Positions 42,775 through 51,992 of a stretch of DNA of 64,000 nucleotides are shown here, in pieces; the first letter of the stretch is position 1; each line of letters opens with the position of its first letter. This stretch comes from Algoriphagus sp. (GTDB taxonomy: Bacteria > Bacteroidota > Bacteroidia > Cytophagales > Cyclobacteriaceae), in the NCBI RefSeq assembly GCF_029254265.1, contig NZ_JAQWXX010000047.1, positions 1 through 64,000 of the forward strand. The letters are read 5' to 3'. A model generated the notes under the pieces. It was given only the letters and a program-made list of their open reading frames with translations. It had not been told where the DNA came from and ran no database searches. The position numbers and the translations under genes are program-made.

Positions 42775-43971
42775 ATGGACTCAATTTTATTGTTTGATGA
42801 CGCTGCGATTCGCGGCTCATTGCTACCTTTTGCTTTTACCAGGCCTGTTGCAGATTTCCGGGTAGGGATTTTGAAAATCTCTGAAAAATGGGAAATGATC
42901 ACTGGTAAATCTATTTCATACTTGACTCAGGATTACCTGCAGAAAAAATTTCCGCGAGCAAAAGGCAAAGCTCTGGCAATCAATGCTGCATGGCTTCCTG
43001 ATGCTGACTCTCTGGGATTAATTGAAAATCTAAAAGAAGATCAAGCGTTGTTTTTTGGTAAAATCTTGCTTGCATCCTACATCGGCGAAACCGAGAAGAA
43101 TCTTGATTTGGCAAAGGAAAAAAAACCTATTCTGATAGAAAAGGCAGGTTCCTTACTTCTCAAAACTTGGAATATCTTTCAGTTTAACGGAGATGAGATT
43201 CGAAAAGACTTTGCCTTGATTACCAATGGGAGGAATAGTGAGCCAATCACAGACCCACATACGAAAGTCTATTCACCGGAAAATATCTTTATCGAAAAAG
43301 GAGCAACTATCCGTGCAGCGATTCTCAATGCTGAAAACGGTCCAATCTATATCGGGAAAAACACTGAAATCCAAGAAGGATCCATCATTCGAGGGCCATT
43401 CGCACTTTGCGACCATAGTACTATAAATATGGGGGCGAAGCTTCGTGGAGATACAACGGTAGGCCCTCACTGTAAAGTTGGTGGTGAAGTTTCCAATTCG
43501 GTAATTTTTGGCTACAGTAATAAAGGTCATGAAGGCTTTTTGGGAAATTCTGTGATCGGAGAATGGTGTAATCTTGGGGCGGATACAAATACAAGCAATC
43601 TGAAAAATAACTATGCGCCTGTCAAACTTTGGGACTACACTAAAGGTGGGTTTGCGAATACCGGTTTGCAGTTTTGTGGCTTGATGATGGGAGATCACTC
43701 CAAGTGTGGAATAAACACCATGTTTAATACCGGCACAGTAATCGGTGTGGGAGCAAATATTTTCGGAGATGGCTTTCCTCGTAATTTTATTGCTTCATTT
43801 GCATGGGGTGGAGCAAGTGGCTTCTCCACATTTCAATTTCCCAAATTCGAAGAAACAGCAAAAGCGGTTATGGGCCGAAGAGGTTTAGAGTTGACTGCAG
43901 AGGAATTAGAAATTCTTCAAACCATATTTGAATTGTCCAAAAACTATAGGATTTGGGAGAAATCCTCTTGA
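42775..43971 (+). CDS. GlmU-family putative sugar nucleotidyltransferase
   Basis: 398 aa from the ATG at 42775; a longer frame starts inside the terminator stem and is rejected. The N-terminal part begins I-L-L-F-D-D-A-A-I-R-G and carries R-P-V-A-D-F-R-V-G-I-L, the truncated nucleotidyltransferase domain typical of Bacteroidota GlmU-like proteins. The second half is a left-handed beta-helix of hexapeptide repeats (I-Y-I-G-K-N-T-E-I-Q-E-G and onward). Probably joins a sugar phosphate and a nucleotide in cell-envelope synthesis. It is followed by holB after 11 bp. Confidence 0.85.
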   Translation: MDSILLFDDAAIRGSLLPFAFTRPVADFRVGILKISEKWEMITGKSISYLTQDYLQKKFPRAKGKALAINAAWLPDADSLGLIENLKEDQALFFGKILLASYIGETEKNLDLAKEKKPILIEKAGSLLLKTWNIFQFNGDEIRKDFALITNGRNSEPITDPHTKVYSPENIFIEKGATIRAAILNAENGPIYIGKNTEIQEGSIIRGPFALCDHSTINMGAKLRGDTTVGPHCKVGGEVSNSVIFGYSNKGHEGFLGNSVIGEWCNLGADTNTSNLKNNYAPVKLWDYTKGGFANTGLQFCGLMMGDHSKCGINTMFNTGTVIGVGANIFGDGFPRNFIASFAWGGASGFSTFQFPKFEETAKAVMGRRGLELTAEELEILQTIFELSKNYRIWEKSS

Positions 43972-43982
43972 ACTGAACTCAC

Positions 43983-45131
43983 ATGCAATTCGCATCTATA
44001 CCGGGACTTCCCGATATTAAAGAAAACTTGATCAACGCCGTCAAAAATAACCATTTGGCTCATGCGTTGCTTTTTTATGGCCCGGAGGGATCGGCAAATT
44101 TGACGATGGCTCTAGCCTTGTCCACTTATTTGTTTTGCGAAAACCCTGGAAAAAATGACTCCTGTGGTCAATGTTCCCCTTGTCAGCGAATGAGCAGACT
44201 GGTGCTTCCTGATTTGAATTTTGCAATGCCCTCAATTACAAAAAGTAAAAAGGAGGAAGAAAAAGAAGAGGAAGATGAGGATGAAAAATCAGATTTGTTA
44301 ACCAATTGGAGAAAGTTTGTGCTTTCTAATCCTTATGGGAATATTCATGATTTCATTCTTTTCAATGGATTCGAGAAAAAACAGCTGAATATTTCTAAAG
44401 GTGCTGCCAAAAAAATAATTCAAACGCTTTCCTTGAAGGCTTTTGAAGGCGGATACAAAATCATGATGATTTGGGCGCCGGAATACCTCCATCCAAATGC
44501 TGCAAATGCCCTACTCAAAATCTTAGAAGAGCCTCAGCCAAAAACTATTTTTATTCTGATTACTTCCCATCCTGAACAATTGTTGACTACCATCCTCTCT
44601 AGAACCCAGAAGGTTTTGGTTAGAGGGTTCACAGATGAGGAGATTCAAAACCATTTAATCGAAACTGGCAAGGCAGATGAAGCTACCGCCAATCAGGTTT
44701 CAATGATTGCTGACGGAAGTATGAGAGAGGCCATTCGGCTTGTTGACCAAGTGGAGGATCATCAAGTAAAGCAAATCCGGGAATGGTTCGTGGATTGCTT
44801 CAAATCTGACTTTAAGTCTTTGTTTTCTAAGGCAGATTCTTTTCATAAGGAAAGCATAGAAGGGCAAAAGTCGCAGTTACTTGCAGGAATGAATGTACTT
44901 CGAGAGATGCTTTTGGTTGATGCTAATCTGAATCAATTGGTTAGAACCCGCGGGGAAGATCTGGATTTTGTGACTAAAATTAATGCAAGTGTCTTCAAAG
45001 GGGAGCACATTGATACCTTGTACGAGGCTTTCAATCAGGCGCATTATCATTTGGAACGAAATGGAAATGCGAAATTCATCTTCACGGACTTATCGATGAA
45101 GATTTCGAGATTAATGGCAAAAATTAGCTAA
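43983..45131 (+). CDS. holB: DNA polymerase III subunit delta prime
   Basis: 382 aa clamp-loader subunit with the AAA+ fold. The P-loop reads G-P-E-G-S-A-N-L-T (34-42) and lacks the lysine, as in ATPase-inactive delta-prime. A zinc module follows: C52, C61, C64 and C67. Odd: a highly acidic insert (E-E-E-K-E-E-E-D-E-D-E-K at about 91-102). Sensor part: L-L-K-I-L-E-E-P, T-I-L-S-R-T-Q. One base separates it from the next gene. Confidence 0.9.
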   Translation: MQFASIPGLPDIKENLINAVKNNHLAHALLFYGPEGSANLTMALALSTYLFCENPGKNDSCGQCSPCQRMSRLVLPDLNFAMPSITKSKKEEEKEEEDEDEKSDLLTNWRKFVLSNPYGNIHDFILFNGFEKKQLNISKGAAKKIIQTLSLKAFEGGYKIMMIWAPEYLHPNAANALLKILEEPQPKTIFILITSHPEQLLTTILSRTQKVLVRGFTDEEIQNHLIETGKADEATANQVSMIADGSMREAIRLVDQVEDHQVKQIREWFVDCFKSDFKSLFSKADSFHKESIEGQKSQLLAGMNVLREMLLVDANLNQLVRTRGEDLDFVTKINASVFKGEHIDTLYEAFNQAHYHLERNGNAKFIFTDLSMKISRLMAKIS

Positions 45132-45132
45132 C

Positions 45133-45573
45133 ATGGAAAAAAAGATAATTGGAAGAAAGGAAAAAATTTCTTTGCCGGATCTGGATTTAAAACTTGTATG
45201 GGCCAAAGTTGATACCGGGGCATATACTAGTAGTATACATGCAGAAAACATCCATGTTGAAGAAATCGAAGGAAAAAGGGTGTTGAAATTTCAAGCTCTA
45301 ATGGAAGGTCATCATGCTTTTACAGGGAAAATTGTGACTTTTGATGAGTTCACCGAAAAGAAGGTCAAAAACTCCTTTGGGCATGCTGAAGTGAGGTATA
45401 TGATCGTTACGACAATAAAAATCGCAGATGAGACATTCGCTGCTGAATTTACACTCTCAGATAGATCCAGTATGAGAAATGCGATTCTTCTTGGAAGGAA
45501 AACCTTAAAAAAGAGATTCTTGGTGGATGTAGATCATACCAATCTTGCCAGATCTTACCGAAAAAAGGCCTAA
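45133..45573 (+). CDS. RimB-like retropepsin-type protease (ATP-dependent zinc protease family)
   Basis: 146 aa. Conserved start I-I-G-R-K-E-K-I-S-L-P-D-L, the D-T-G-A-Y-T-S motif (Asp-Thr-Gly of aspartic retropepsins), F-G-H-A-E-V-R-Y and L-L-G-R-K-T-L. The family lies beside rimK in many bacteria; Pseudomonas RimB cleaves the poly-glutamate tails RimK adds to ribosomal protein S6. Here it precedes rimK with a 147-bp gap, supporting the same role. Confidence 0.85.
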   Translation: MEKKIIGRKEKISLPDLDLKLVWAKVDTGAYTSSIHAENIHVEEIEGKRVLKFQALMEGHHAFTGKIVTFDEFTEKKVKNSFGHAEVRYMIVTTIKIADETFAAEFTLSDRSSMRNAILLGRKTLKKRFLVDVDHTNLARSYRKKA

Positions 45574-45628
45574 TTGTATTTCAATATCCTACTTTTACCC
45601 TAAGTAAAATAAACTCATGAAATCGAGC

Positions 45629-45693
45629 ATGACAAAAAAGTCAAACACCAGGATGATTAAGTGCTGCGAGATTCCTCCCGATAGCTATCGGGA
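45629..45693. repeat. REP-like palindromic element between rimB-like gene and rimK
   Basis: Contains an exact 18-bp palindrome TCCCGATAGCTATCGGGA (45676-45693) and a TGACaaaaaaGTCA inverted repeat (45629-45642). The flanking G-C-G-A-G-A-T-T-C-C-T-C context is one I recall as dispersed in related genomes, though I could not check it here. No ORF fits; likely an extragenic palindrome. Confidence 0.5.
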
Positions 45694-45720
45694 TGGCCAT
45701 TAAGAAGAAATTATAATCAT

Positions 45721-46629
45721 ATGAAAATTGCCATTTTATCCAGAAACCCCAATCTCTATTCCACAAAGCGACTTTTTCAGGCGATCCAAGCAGCAGGTCA
45801 TGAGGCGGTTATCATAAATCATAGTATTTGTGATTTAATTATTGAGCAGGAGGGCCCCTCTATTTATTACAAAGGAGAGCGGCTTTCCAATATTGATGCG
45901 ATTATTCCTAGAATCGGAGCCTCAGTGACTTTCTATGGCACTGCGGTAGTTCGTCAATTTGAACTGATGGGTACATTTAGTGCTGTCAATTCTCAAGCTA
46001 TTGTCAGAAGTCGTGACAAATTGAGAAGCCTCCAAATTCTTTCAAGTGCTGGTTTGGGAATGCCTAAAACGGCCTTCACCAACTTTTCCAAAGGTGGGGA
46101 AAAGCAAATTATCGAGCATGTAGGCGGAGCTCCTCTTATTATTAAATTGCTTGAAGGAACCCAGGGATTGGGAGTTGTCTTGGCGGAAACAAAGAAAGCC
46201 AGCCAATCTGTAATCGAGGCATTTCATGGATTGAAGGCAAGAATTATAATTCAGGAATTCATCAAAGAAGCCAAAGGTGCTGATATACGAGCTTTTATTG
46301 TGAACGGAAAGGTGGTCGGAGCAATGAAACGACAGGGAGCGGAAGGAGAATTTCGATCCAACCTTCATCGTGGTGGGAAAGCTACCATAATTAAGCTGTC
46401 TCGGCTGGAAAAGCAGGCGGCCTTAGGAGCTGCAAAAGCCTTAGGCTTGGAAATAGCTGGCGTGGATATGCTTCAGTCCGCTCGAGGCCCACTTATCTTA
46501 GAAGTAAATAGCTCTCCAGGACTAGAAGGGATTGAGAAAGCAACCGGAATAAACATCGCAGGAGAGATCATCAAATTTATCGAAGAGGGAGTAAGTAAAA
46601 AAAGTGTAAAAAGAAATTCTGTTCAATGA
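45721..46629 (+). CDS. rimK: Ribosomal protein S6 glutamate ligase RimK
   Basis: 302 aa ATP-grasp ligase. Seen: a Rossmann-like preATP domain ([10 protein letters not shown]), [22 protein letters not shown], the ATP-grasp [17 protein letters not shown] and the metal-binding [13 protein letters not shown]. Adds glutamates to the C terminus of S6. It overlaps hemC by 4 bp. Confidence 0.95.
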   Translation: MKIAILSRNPNLYSTKRLFQAIQAAGHEAVIINHSICDLIIEQEGPSIYYKGERLSNIDAIIPRIGASVTFYGTAVVRQFELMGTFSAVNSQAIVRSRDKLRSLQILSSAGLGMPKTAFTNFSKGGEKQIIEHVGGAPLIIKLLEGTQGLGVVLAETKKASQSVIEAFHGLKARIIIQEFIKEAKGADIRAFIVNGKVVGAMKRQGAEGEFRSNLHRGGKATIIKLSRLEKQAALGAAKALGLEIAGVDMLQSARGPLILEVNSSPGLEGIEKATGINIAGEIIKFIEEGVSKKSVKRNSVQ

Positions 46630-47564
46630 GTCGATTAGTAAAAATAGGAACCCGCGGGAGTAAGCTTGCGCTTTGGCAGGCCTATTATGTGGAGGAATTG
46701 TTACAAAAGTCAGGTCTGGCAACAGAAATCGTTCTGATTGATACTAAAGGGGATCAGGTCTTAGATGTCTCCATTTCAAAAATCGGGAGTAAAGGTGTTT
46801 TTACTCAAGAATTGGAGGACCAGCTCATGGATGGTAGAATAGATATTGCCGTTCACAGCGCAAAAGACATGCAGTCAAATTTGCCGGATGGCTTTGAAAT
46901 TATTGCTTTTACAGAGCGTGAAAAAGAGAATGATGTCCTTGTATCTCATGATTCAAGTATTTCCTTGAAAAATGAAGAACGGGCTTTGGTGCTAGGAACG
47001 TCTTCCACCCGTAGAGTATCCACACTCAAGCATTTTTACCCCCATGTGAAAACTGTGGAAGTGAGAGGAAACCTACATACCCGAATCCGAAAAATGGAAG
47101 AAGGACTCTGTGACGCACTTTTGTTAGCCTATGCTGGAGTTCATCGGATGGGCTACGATCATTTGATCGCAGGAGAGTTAGATCTCGATGAATTCACCCC
47201 TGCAGTAGGTCAAGGATCTGTAGCCATTGAAGTTGCTTCACACCTTGACACGCAATTGAAATCAAAAATTACTGAAGCCTGTAATCACTTTGAAACAGCT
47301 CAAAAACTGAAAGCAGAACGCGCGTACTTGCGGGTTTTAGAAGGAGGATGCAGTATTCCTGTCTTTGCTTTGGCCAATTTGGAAAAAGAGAATATCATCT
47401 TGAAAGGAGGAATAGTAAGTCTCGATGGTAAAGAGAGGATTTCTCTCGAAGTGGTAGGTGATTTGAATTCGCCCGAAGAGCTTGGTCAGCAGTTAGCAGA
47501 TATAGTTTTAGAAGCAGGGGGAAAACGAATTTTAGAAGAAATAAAAACAACTTTAGGAAAATGA
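46626..47564 (+). CDS. hemC: Porphobilinogen deaminase (hydroxymethylbilane synthase)
   Basis: 312 aa. [14 protein letters not shown] near the start, [10 protein letters not shown] (active-site Asp), [26 protein letters not shown] and the dipyrromethane cysteine E-G-G-C-S-I-P-V. Polymerises four porphobilinogens in haem synthesis. Overlaps rimK upstream and the cyclophilin gene downstream by 4 bp each. Confidence 0.98.
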   Translation: MSRLVKIGTRGSKLALWQAYYVEELLQKSGLATEIVLIDTKGDQVLDVSISKIGSKGVFTQELEDQLMDGRIDIAVHSAKDMQSNLPDGFEIIAFTEREKENDVLVSHDSSISLKNEERALVLGTSSTRRVSTLKHFYPHVKTVEVRGNLHTRIRKMEEGLCDALLLAYAGVHRMGYDHLIAGELDLDEFTPAVGQGSVAIEVASHLDTQLKSKITEACNHFETAQKLKAERAYLRVLEGGCSIPVFALANLEKENIILKGGIVSLDGKERISLEVVGDLNSPEELGQQLADIVLEAGGKRILEEIKTTLGK

Positions 47565-48406
47565 GTTTTTTGAGAAATTTAGTTTTTGGAATTCTTTTGA
47601 TGAATTCCTTTGCCTGCTCTGGGCAAAAAGATTATTTAATTAAAATAGAGACAGAAAAAGGAGAAATCGTAGCAGTACTTTTTGAGGATACTCCTGCTCA
47701 TAAATCCAATTTTATTGAATTGGCTGAAGAGGGGAGATTTGACTCCACGCAGTTTCATCGAGTGATGAAGGCATTTATGGTTCAGGGTGGTGATGTCTTC
47801 ACCAAAGAAAAACTAGCGCCAACCGATTGGCCAACACTTCTTGCCGAGATTAATGCTAAACATTTTCACCGGAAAGGAATGATCGCAGCTGCCAGACAAG
47901 GAAACGGAATCAATCCGGGCCGTAGATCTAACGGATCCCAATTTTATATTGTAATCGGGAAAGTCTACAAGGAAGAGGAGCTCAAAGCTGACATGGAGAA
48001 GCTTCAGCCGGCTTTCATGCAATATGTACAGCTAGCAAGTCAGGAAGAGCTACGAAAAGAATATAGCAGATTATATGCTGCGGAGCAGTTTGATAGCCTG
48101 ACGATGCTGGTAATGTCAAAAAGAGAAGAGATTGAAAAATCATTGAATCTTAATTTGACGAAAAATTATAGTAAAGAGCAAATTGAAGCTTATACCACTG
48201 TTGGAGGGACACCGCATCTAGATCAAGAATACACTGTTTTTGGCGAAGTCATTTCAGGATTAGAAGTAGCAGAGGAGATTTCAAAAGTAAAGACTGGTTC
48301 TAGGGATGTACCTATTGACCCTATCTATATGAATGTCAAAGTGGAGAAAATGACGCGAAAGAAAATTGAAAAAGAATATGGCTATCACTACCCAGATGGA
48401 AAGTAA
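47561..48406 (+). CDS. Cyclophilin-type peptidyl-prolyl isomerase lipoprotein with helical insertion
   Basis: 281 aa. A signal peptide with a lipobox-like S-F-A-C-S-G (C19) precedes a cyclophilin domain: F-H-R-V-M-K-A-F-M-V-Q-G-G-D-V and R-S-N-G-S-Q-F-Y-I-V-I-G. An inserted ~75-residue helical stretch (roughly 142-220, beginning E-E-E-L-K-A) separates these from the closing G-G-T-P-H-L-D-Q-E-Y-T-V-F-G-E-V. Likely a periplasmic OM-protein folding catalyst. It sits in the rimK-hemC operon and its end overlaps the SDR gene. Confidence 0.88.
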   Translation: MSFLRNLVFGILLMNSFACSGQKDYLIKIETEKGEIVAVLFEDTPAHKSNFIELAEEGRFDSTQFHRVMKAFMVQGGDVFTKEKLAPTDWPTLLAEINAKHFHRKGMIAAARQGNGINPGRRSNGSQFYIVIGKVYKEEELKADMEKLQPAFMQYVQLASQEELRKEYSRLYAAEQFDSLTMLVMSKREEIEKSLNLNLTKNYSKEQIEAYTTVGGTPHLDQEYTVFGEVISGLEVAEEISKVKTGSRDVPIDPIYMNVKVEKMTRKKIEKEYGYHYPDGK

Positions 48407-49313
48407 ACGGAAGATTTTTATCACAGGAGCAAATGGTCTTTTAGGTCAAAAGCTTGTAGAACAATTGGTTGCGAAAGGTGAGTTCTTGGTATTTGGAAGT
48501 GGAAGGGGGAAAAGTAGATTGCCAGGAAAAGGCTTTGAATATATTGATCTAGAGATTACCTCAGAAGGACAAGTTTTAAAAACAATTCAAGATATTCATC
48601 CGGATATTATAATCCACGGTGCAGCAATGACCAACGTAGATCAATGCGAGCAAAACCAAGAAGCTTGTTTTGATGCCAATGTCAATGCTACCAAATATTT
48701 GGTAAAAGCTGCGGAGTCTGTTCAGGCTCATTTTATATTTCTTTCTACAGATTTTATTTTTTCAGGAGAAAAGGGGCCTTTGGATGAAAATGAGGAGGCT
48801 TCACCAGTGAACTACTATGGTGAAACAAAGCTACTGGGAGAAGAAATAGTCATGAATAGTCATACAAAATGGGCTATTGCCAGGACAGTTTTAGTATTTG
48901 GGATCGCACATGATATGAGTCGAACAAATATCATACTTTGGGTGAAAAGCTCATTGGAATCGGGAAAACAGATCCAAGTGGTAGATGATCAATTCCGAAC
49001 CCCCACTTTGGCTGAAGATCTGGCAGCAGGTTGTATTCTGATTGCAGAAAAAGGAGCTGAAGGAATTTTTAATATTTCCGGATCGGATTTTTTGACCCCA
49101 TTTGAAATGGCCATGATGACGGCTGATTACTTTGGACTTAACAAAGAGTTAATCAAGCGTGCAGATTCAAGTACATTTACTCAACCAGCAAGAAGGCCAT
49201 TGAAAACAGGTTTTATTATCGAAAAAGCACGAAAAGAGCTTGGTTATGAGCCTAAAACTTTCCAAACGGCAATTGGTATTTTAGCAAAACAAATTATCTT
49301 AGCTCGCTCTTAA
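48396..49313 (+). CDS. NAD(P)-dependent sugar reductase, RmlD-like SDR
   Basis: 305 aa from the ATG at 48396 (11-bp overlap with the cyclophilin gene); earlier in-frame ATGs lie deeper inside it. Extended SDR: F-I-T-G-A-N-G-L-L-G-Q (NAD site), D-I-I-I-H-G-A-A-M-T-N-V-D, S-T-D-F-I-F and Y-Y-G-E-T-K-L-L-G (YxxxK), with R-T-P-T-L-A-E-D-L as in dTDP-4-dehydrorhamnose reductase. No rml genes are adjacent, so the sugar substrate is uncertain. Confidence 0.82.
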   Translation: MESKRKIFITGANGLLGQKLVEQLVAKGEFLVFGSGRGKSRLPGKGFEYIDLEITSEGQVLKTIQDIHPDIIIHGAAMTNVDQCEQNQEACFDANVNATKYLVKAAESVQAHFIFLSTDFIFSGEKGPLDENEEASPVNYYGETKLLGEEIVMNSHTKWAIARTVLVFGIAHDMSRTNIILWVKSSLESGKQIQVVDDQFRTPTLAEDLAAGCILIAEKGAEGIFNISGSDFLTPFEMAMMTADYFGLNKELIKRADSSTFTQPARRPLKTGFIIEKARKELGYEPKTFQTAIGILAKQIILARS

Positions 49314-49356
49314 AAAGTAGTTTATACCCTTTAATTTAACTTAGCATTATCTATTT

Positions 49357-50742
49357 ATGGCAGTACCTATAGAATCCGAAGAAAGAGGTCAATTTGGATC
49401 AAGTCTTGGTTTTATCATGGCTGCGGCTGGATCAGCAGTAGGACTTGGTAACATCTGGAGATTCCCTTACCTAGTGGGAGAAAACGGAGGTGGAGCTTTT
49501 GTGTTTGTTTACATTATCTGCGTTTTACTGATCGCACTTCCACTATTATTCAATGAAATCGCACTGGGAAGAAAATCCGGCAAGAATCCGATTGGGGCGA
49601 TTCGTGATACAGGAGGAAATAAGTTTTGGCAATTGACAGGCGTACTTTGTGTATTAGTCTGTTTTTTTGTTTTTAGCTATTATTCTGTGATTGCAGGCTG
49701 GACAGTGGGCTATATAATTACCGAAATTATCAATGTACCAGTTGATTTCGAGGTCTTTATTGAGACCCCTTTGTATGTGATCCCATTGACTTTTCTATTT
49801 ATCCTTATGACAATCACGATTGTATTGGGTGGTGTGTCCGGAGGAATTGAAAAGGCTTCAAAATTCTTGATGCCAGTTCTGTTTATCATCATCATATTCA
49901 TTGCTGGTAGATCAGTTACTTTAGAAGGAGCTCAGGCAGGAATTGATTATTACTTGAAACCTGATTTCGCCAAAATCAATCCTACAGTCATTCTCCAAGC
50001 TTTAGGGCAAGCATTCTTTTCGATGTCAGTTGGATGGGGATTGATGATTACCTTTGGATCTTATTTGCCTAAAAAAGCAAATATCATTCAGTCATCCGGC
50101 TGGATAGCTGGAATGGATACTTCAGTGGCTCTTTTGGGAGGATTAATGGTGTTCCCAGCGTTATTTGCTTTGTTGCCAGGTAAAGACCCTGCGGCAGGAC
50201 CAGCGTTGGTTTTTGACGTGCTTCCAAAAGTTTTTGCTGAAATGCCAGGCGGGCATATCATTGGAGCTTTATTCTTCACCTTATTGATGGTGGCTGCTTT
50301 GACTTCTACTATTTCTATGTTGGAGGTTCCTGTAGCTTATTTAATCGATGATCGAAAGTGGGGTAGAAAAAGAGCTACTTGGACCGTAGGAATTGGAGCT
50401 ATGATACTTTCTGTTCCTTCAGCTCTTTCTGCAATAGAGGGTAATTTCTTTGCGGATTTGAGCTTTAATTTCTTGGGGAATCCCTTAACAGGATTCTTCG
50501 GAATCATGGACTTTGTTTTTGGAACATTTGCAGTAATTGTCATCTGTCTAATGCTTGCGCTGTACACAGGATGGGCATCCAAAATCTCAGATTATGCAGA
50601 TGAGTTAGCTTCTGGAGCACCTTCATTTAAGGGACCTTTCAGAGGAGCTTGGATTTTCTTTATTAAATATGTTTGTCCAATAGTAATCATTCTCTTGATT
50701 TTGAATATGGTCGGTGTTTTCGGAGCGCCACAAGCAGCTTAA
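49357..50742 (+). CDS. Sodium-dependent neurotransmitter-type transporter (SNF family)
   Basis: 461 aa, about eleven helices. The N terminus has G-S-A-V-G-L-G-N-I-W-R-F-P-Y (sodium and substrate site of LeuT-type proteins), followed by G-G-G-A-F and the F-F-S-M-S-V-G-W-G unwound helix. It probably imports an amino acid with Na+. A clean terminator follows at 50763. Confidence 0.93.
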   Translation: MAVPIESEERGQFGSSLGFIMAAAGSAVGLGNIWRFPYLVGENGGGAFVFVYIICVLLIALPLLFNEIALGRKSGKNPIGAIRDTGGNKFWQLTGVLCVLVCFFVFSYYSVIAGWTVGYIITEIINVPVDFEVFIETPLYVIPLTFLFILMTITIVLGGVSGGIEKASKFLMPVLFIIIIFIAGRSVTLEGAQAGIDYYLKPDFAKINPTVILQALGQAFFSMSVGWGLMITFGSYLPKKANIIQSSGWIAGMDTSVALLGGLMVFPALFALLPGKDPAAGPALVFDVLPKVFAEMPGGHIIGALFFTLLMVAALTSTISMLEVPVAYLIDDRKWGRKRATWTVGIGAMILSVPSALSAIEGNFFADLSFNFLGNPLTGFFGIMDFVFGTFAVIVICLMLALYTGWASKISDYADELASGAPSFKGPFRGAWIFFIKYVCPIVIILLILNMVGVFGAPQAA

Positions 50743-50762
50743 TTTATCCTAGAAATAATTTT

Positions 50763-50787
50763 AAAAGGGGCTTTTGCCCCTTTTTTT
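50763..50787 (+). terminator. Terminator of the SNF transporter gene
   Basis: A 9-bp stem (50763-50771 with 50776-50784) and a T run. Confidence 0.9.
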
Positions 50788-50869
50788 GTGAATTACTACT
50801 TAACTATTTTGATTTAGCATTCTTTTTGTTGTATTTGAAATGCATTTGTTTGTCATATAACTAAATTCA

Positions 50870-51241
50870 ATGCGTGTACTTGTAGTCGATGATGATAACA
50901 TTCATCTTTTGATTCTTAAAAAGATTTTTGAAAAATCTCAAGATGATGTGGTTCTGGCTCATAATGGATTAGAAGCACTTCGATTTCTTAGAGAGGATCC
51001 CCATTTCCATGTGATTCTTACAGATATCATGATGCCTGAAATGGATGGTATAGAATTCCTGACTCAATTGAAGAATAATTTGCTTTTCAAAAGCATCCCC
51101 GTGATTGGTTTCACTGCTGGGGATGTTGAATATTTTCGAAAAAATTCCCCGAATAAATTCGACACTTTAATCCCTAAACCCCATAATTTTTGGGATTTAT
51201 ACCTACTAGCAAAAGATAAGGCAACAAAAGATTTGAATTAA
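50870..51241 (+). CDS. Stand-alone response regulator receiver domain
   Basis: 123 aa, only a receiver domain: V-V-D-D-D-N-I-H (acidic pocket), phosphoacceptor Asp in I-L-T-D-I-M-M-P-E-M-D-G, G-F-T-A-G-D and I-P-K-P-H-N (Lys). No output domain. A cognate histidine kinase is not in the window. It may work as a relay or a direct protein-interaction switch. Confidence 0.9.
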   Translation: MRVLVVDDDNIHLLILKKIFEKSQDDVVLAHNGLEALRFLREDPHFHVILTDIMMPEMDGIEFLTQLKNNLLFKSIPVIGFTAGDVEYFRKNSPNKFDTLIPKPHNFWDLYLLAKDKATKDLN

Positions 51242-51318
51242 AATCTATTTTTTGGCAAGTGAATTGTTAATTTTTTCAAAACCTTTACGTTTTGTAAACT
51301 GAATCAAAACTCACTTTC

Positions 51319-51921
51319 ATGAAAAAATTTATTCTACTCATTGCTTTTTTGGGTCTTGGCCTTTCGGCTTATGCTCAAGAATTTTCTCTAGGGCCTAAGT
51401 TTGGGCTATCATCTACCAAAGTAGATTTCGAGAAAAATAATTTTATTCCGGGGGATGCCGAGACTGGGTATCACGTTGGGTTATTTGGTAGACTTGCGTT
51501 TGGTGGTTTCTATATGCAACCAGAGCTTTTGTACACAAAGACAAGTGGAACATTTCAAATAAACAGCCCTCAGCCAGGAGGAAGCTCAGGCACGAACTCC
51601 TTTTCTGAGAATTTTAACCGATTAGATATTCCTTTAATGCTTGGGGTCAAATTATTCAAATTTTTTAGAATACAGGCAGGACCAATCGCAAGTATTGATA
51701 TCAATTCAGACTTGAAAGATGCTACAGATACAGTTCAGAATGCAGATTTTAATTCGGCAACTTTAGGGTATCAGGCAGGGTTAGGATTAGATATTGGAAA
51801 CCTAATTATCGATGCTAAATATGAAAGTTCACTCTCATCCTTGACAGGAAATATTGGAGGTTTTGAAACAGATCAGCGAATCAATCAATTCATCCTTTCC
51901 GTAGGATTTAAGCTTTTTTAA
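51319..51921 (+). CDS. Outer-membrane beta-barrel porin family protein
   Basis: 200 aa. A signal peptide (about 1-19, A-Y-A-Q) and an eight-strand-type barrel: L-G-P-K-F-G-L-S-S-T, G-Y-H-V-G-L-F-G-R-L-A-F-G-G-F-Y-M, R-L-D-I-P-L-M-L-G-V-K-L, ending I-L-S-V-G-F-K-L-F. Fits the OMP_b-brl_2 family (PF13568-like). A bidirectional terminator follows. Confidence 0.82.
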   Translation: MKKFILLIAFLGLGLSAYAQEFSLGPKFGLSSTKVDFEKNNFIPGDAETGYHVGLFGRLAFGGFYMQPELLYTKTSGTFQINSPQPGGSSGTNSFSENFNRLDIPLMLGVKLFKFFRIQAGPIASIDINSDLKDATDTVQNADFNSATLGYQAGLGLDIGNLIIDAKYESSLSSLTGNIGGFETDQRINQFILSVGFKLF

Positions 51922-51940
51922 ATTCTAAAGGATTCTAATA

Positions 51941-51978
51941 AAAATGCCCGTTTGGAATCAACCGAACGGGCATTTTTT
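51941..51978 (+). terminator. Bidirectional terminator between OM barrel and BNR-repeat genes
   Basis: A 12-bp stem (51941-51952 with 51965-51976), with flanking A and T runs, between convergent genes. Confidence 0.9.
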
Positions 51979-51992
51979 ATGAGTTGGTCTAT

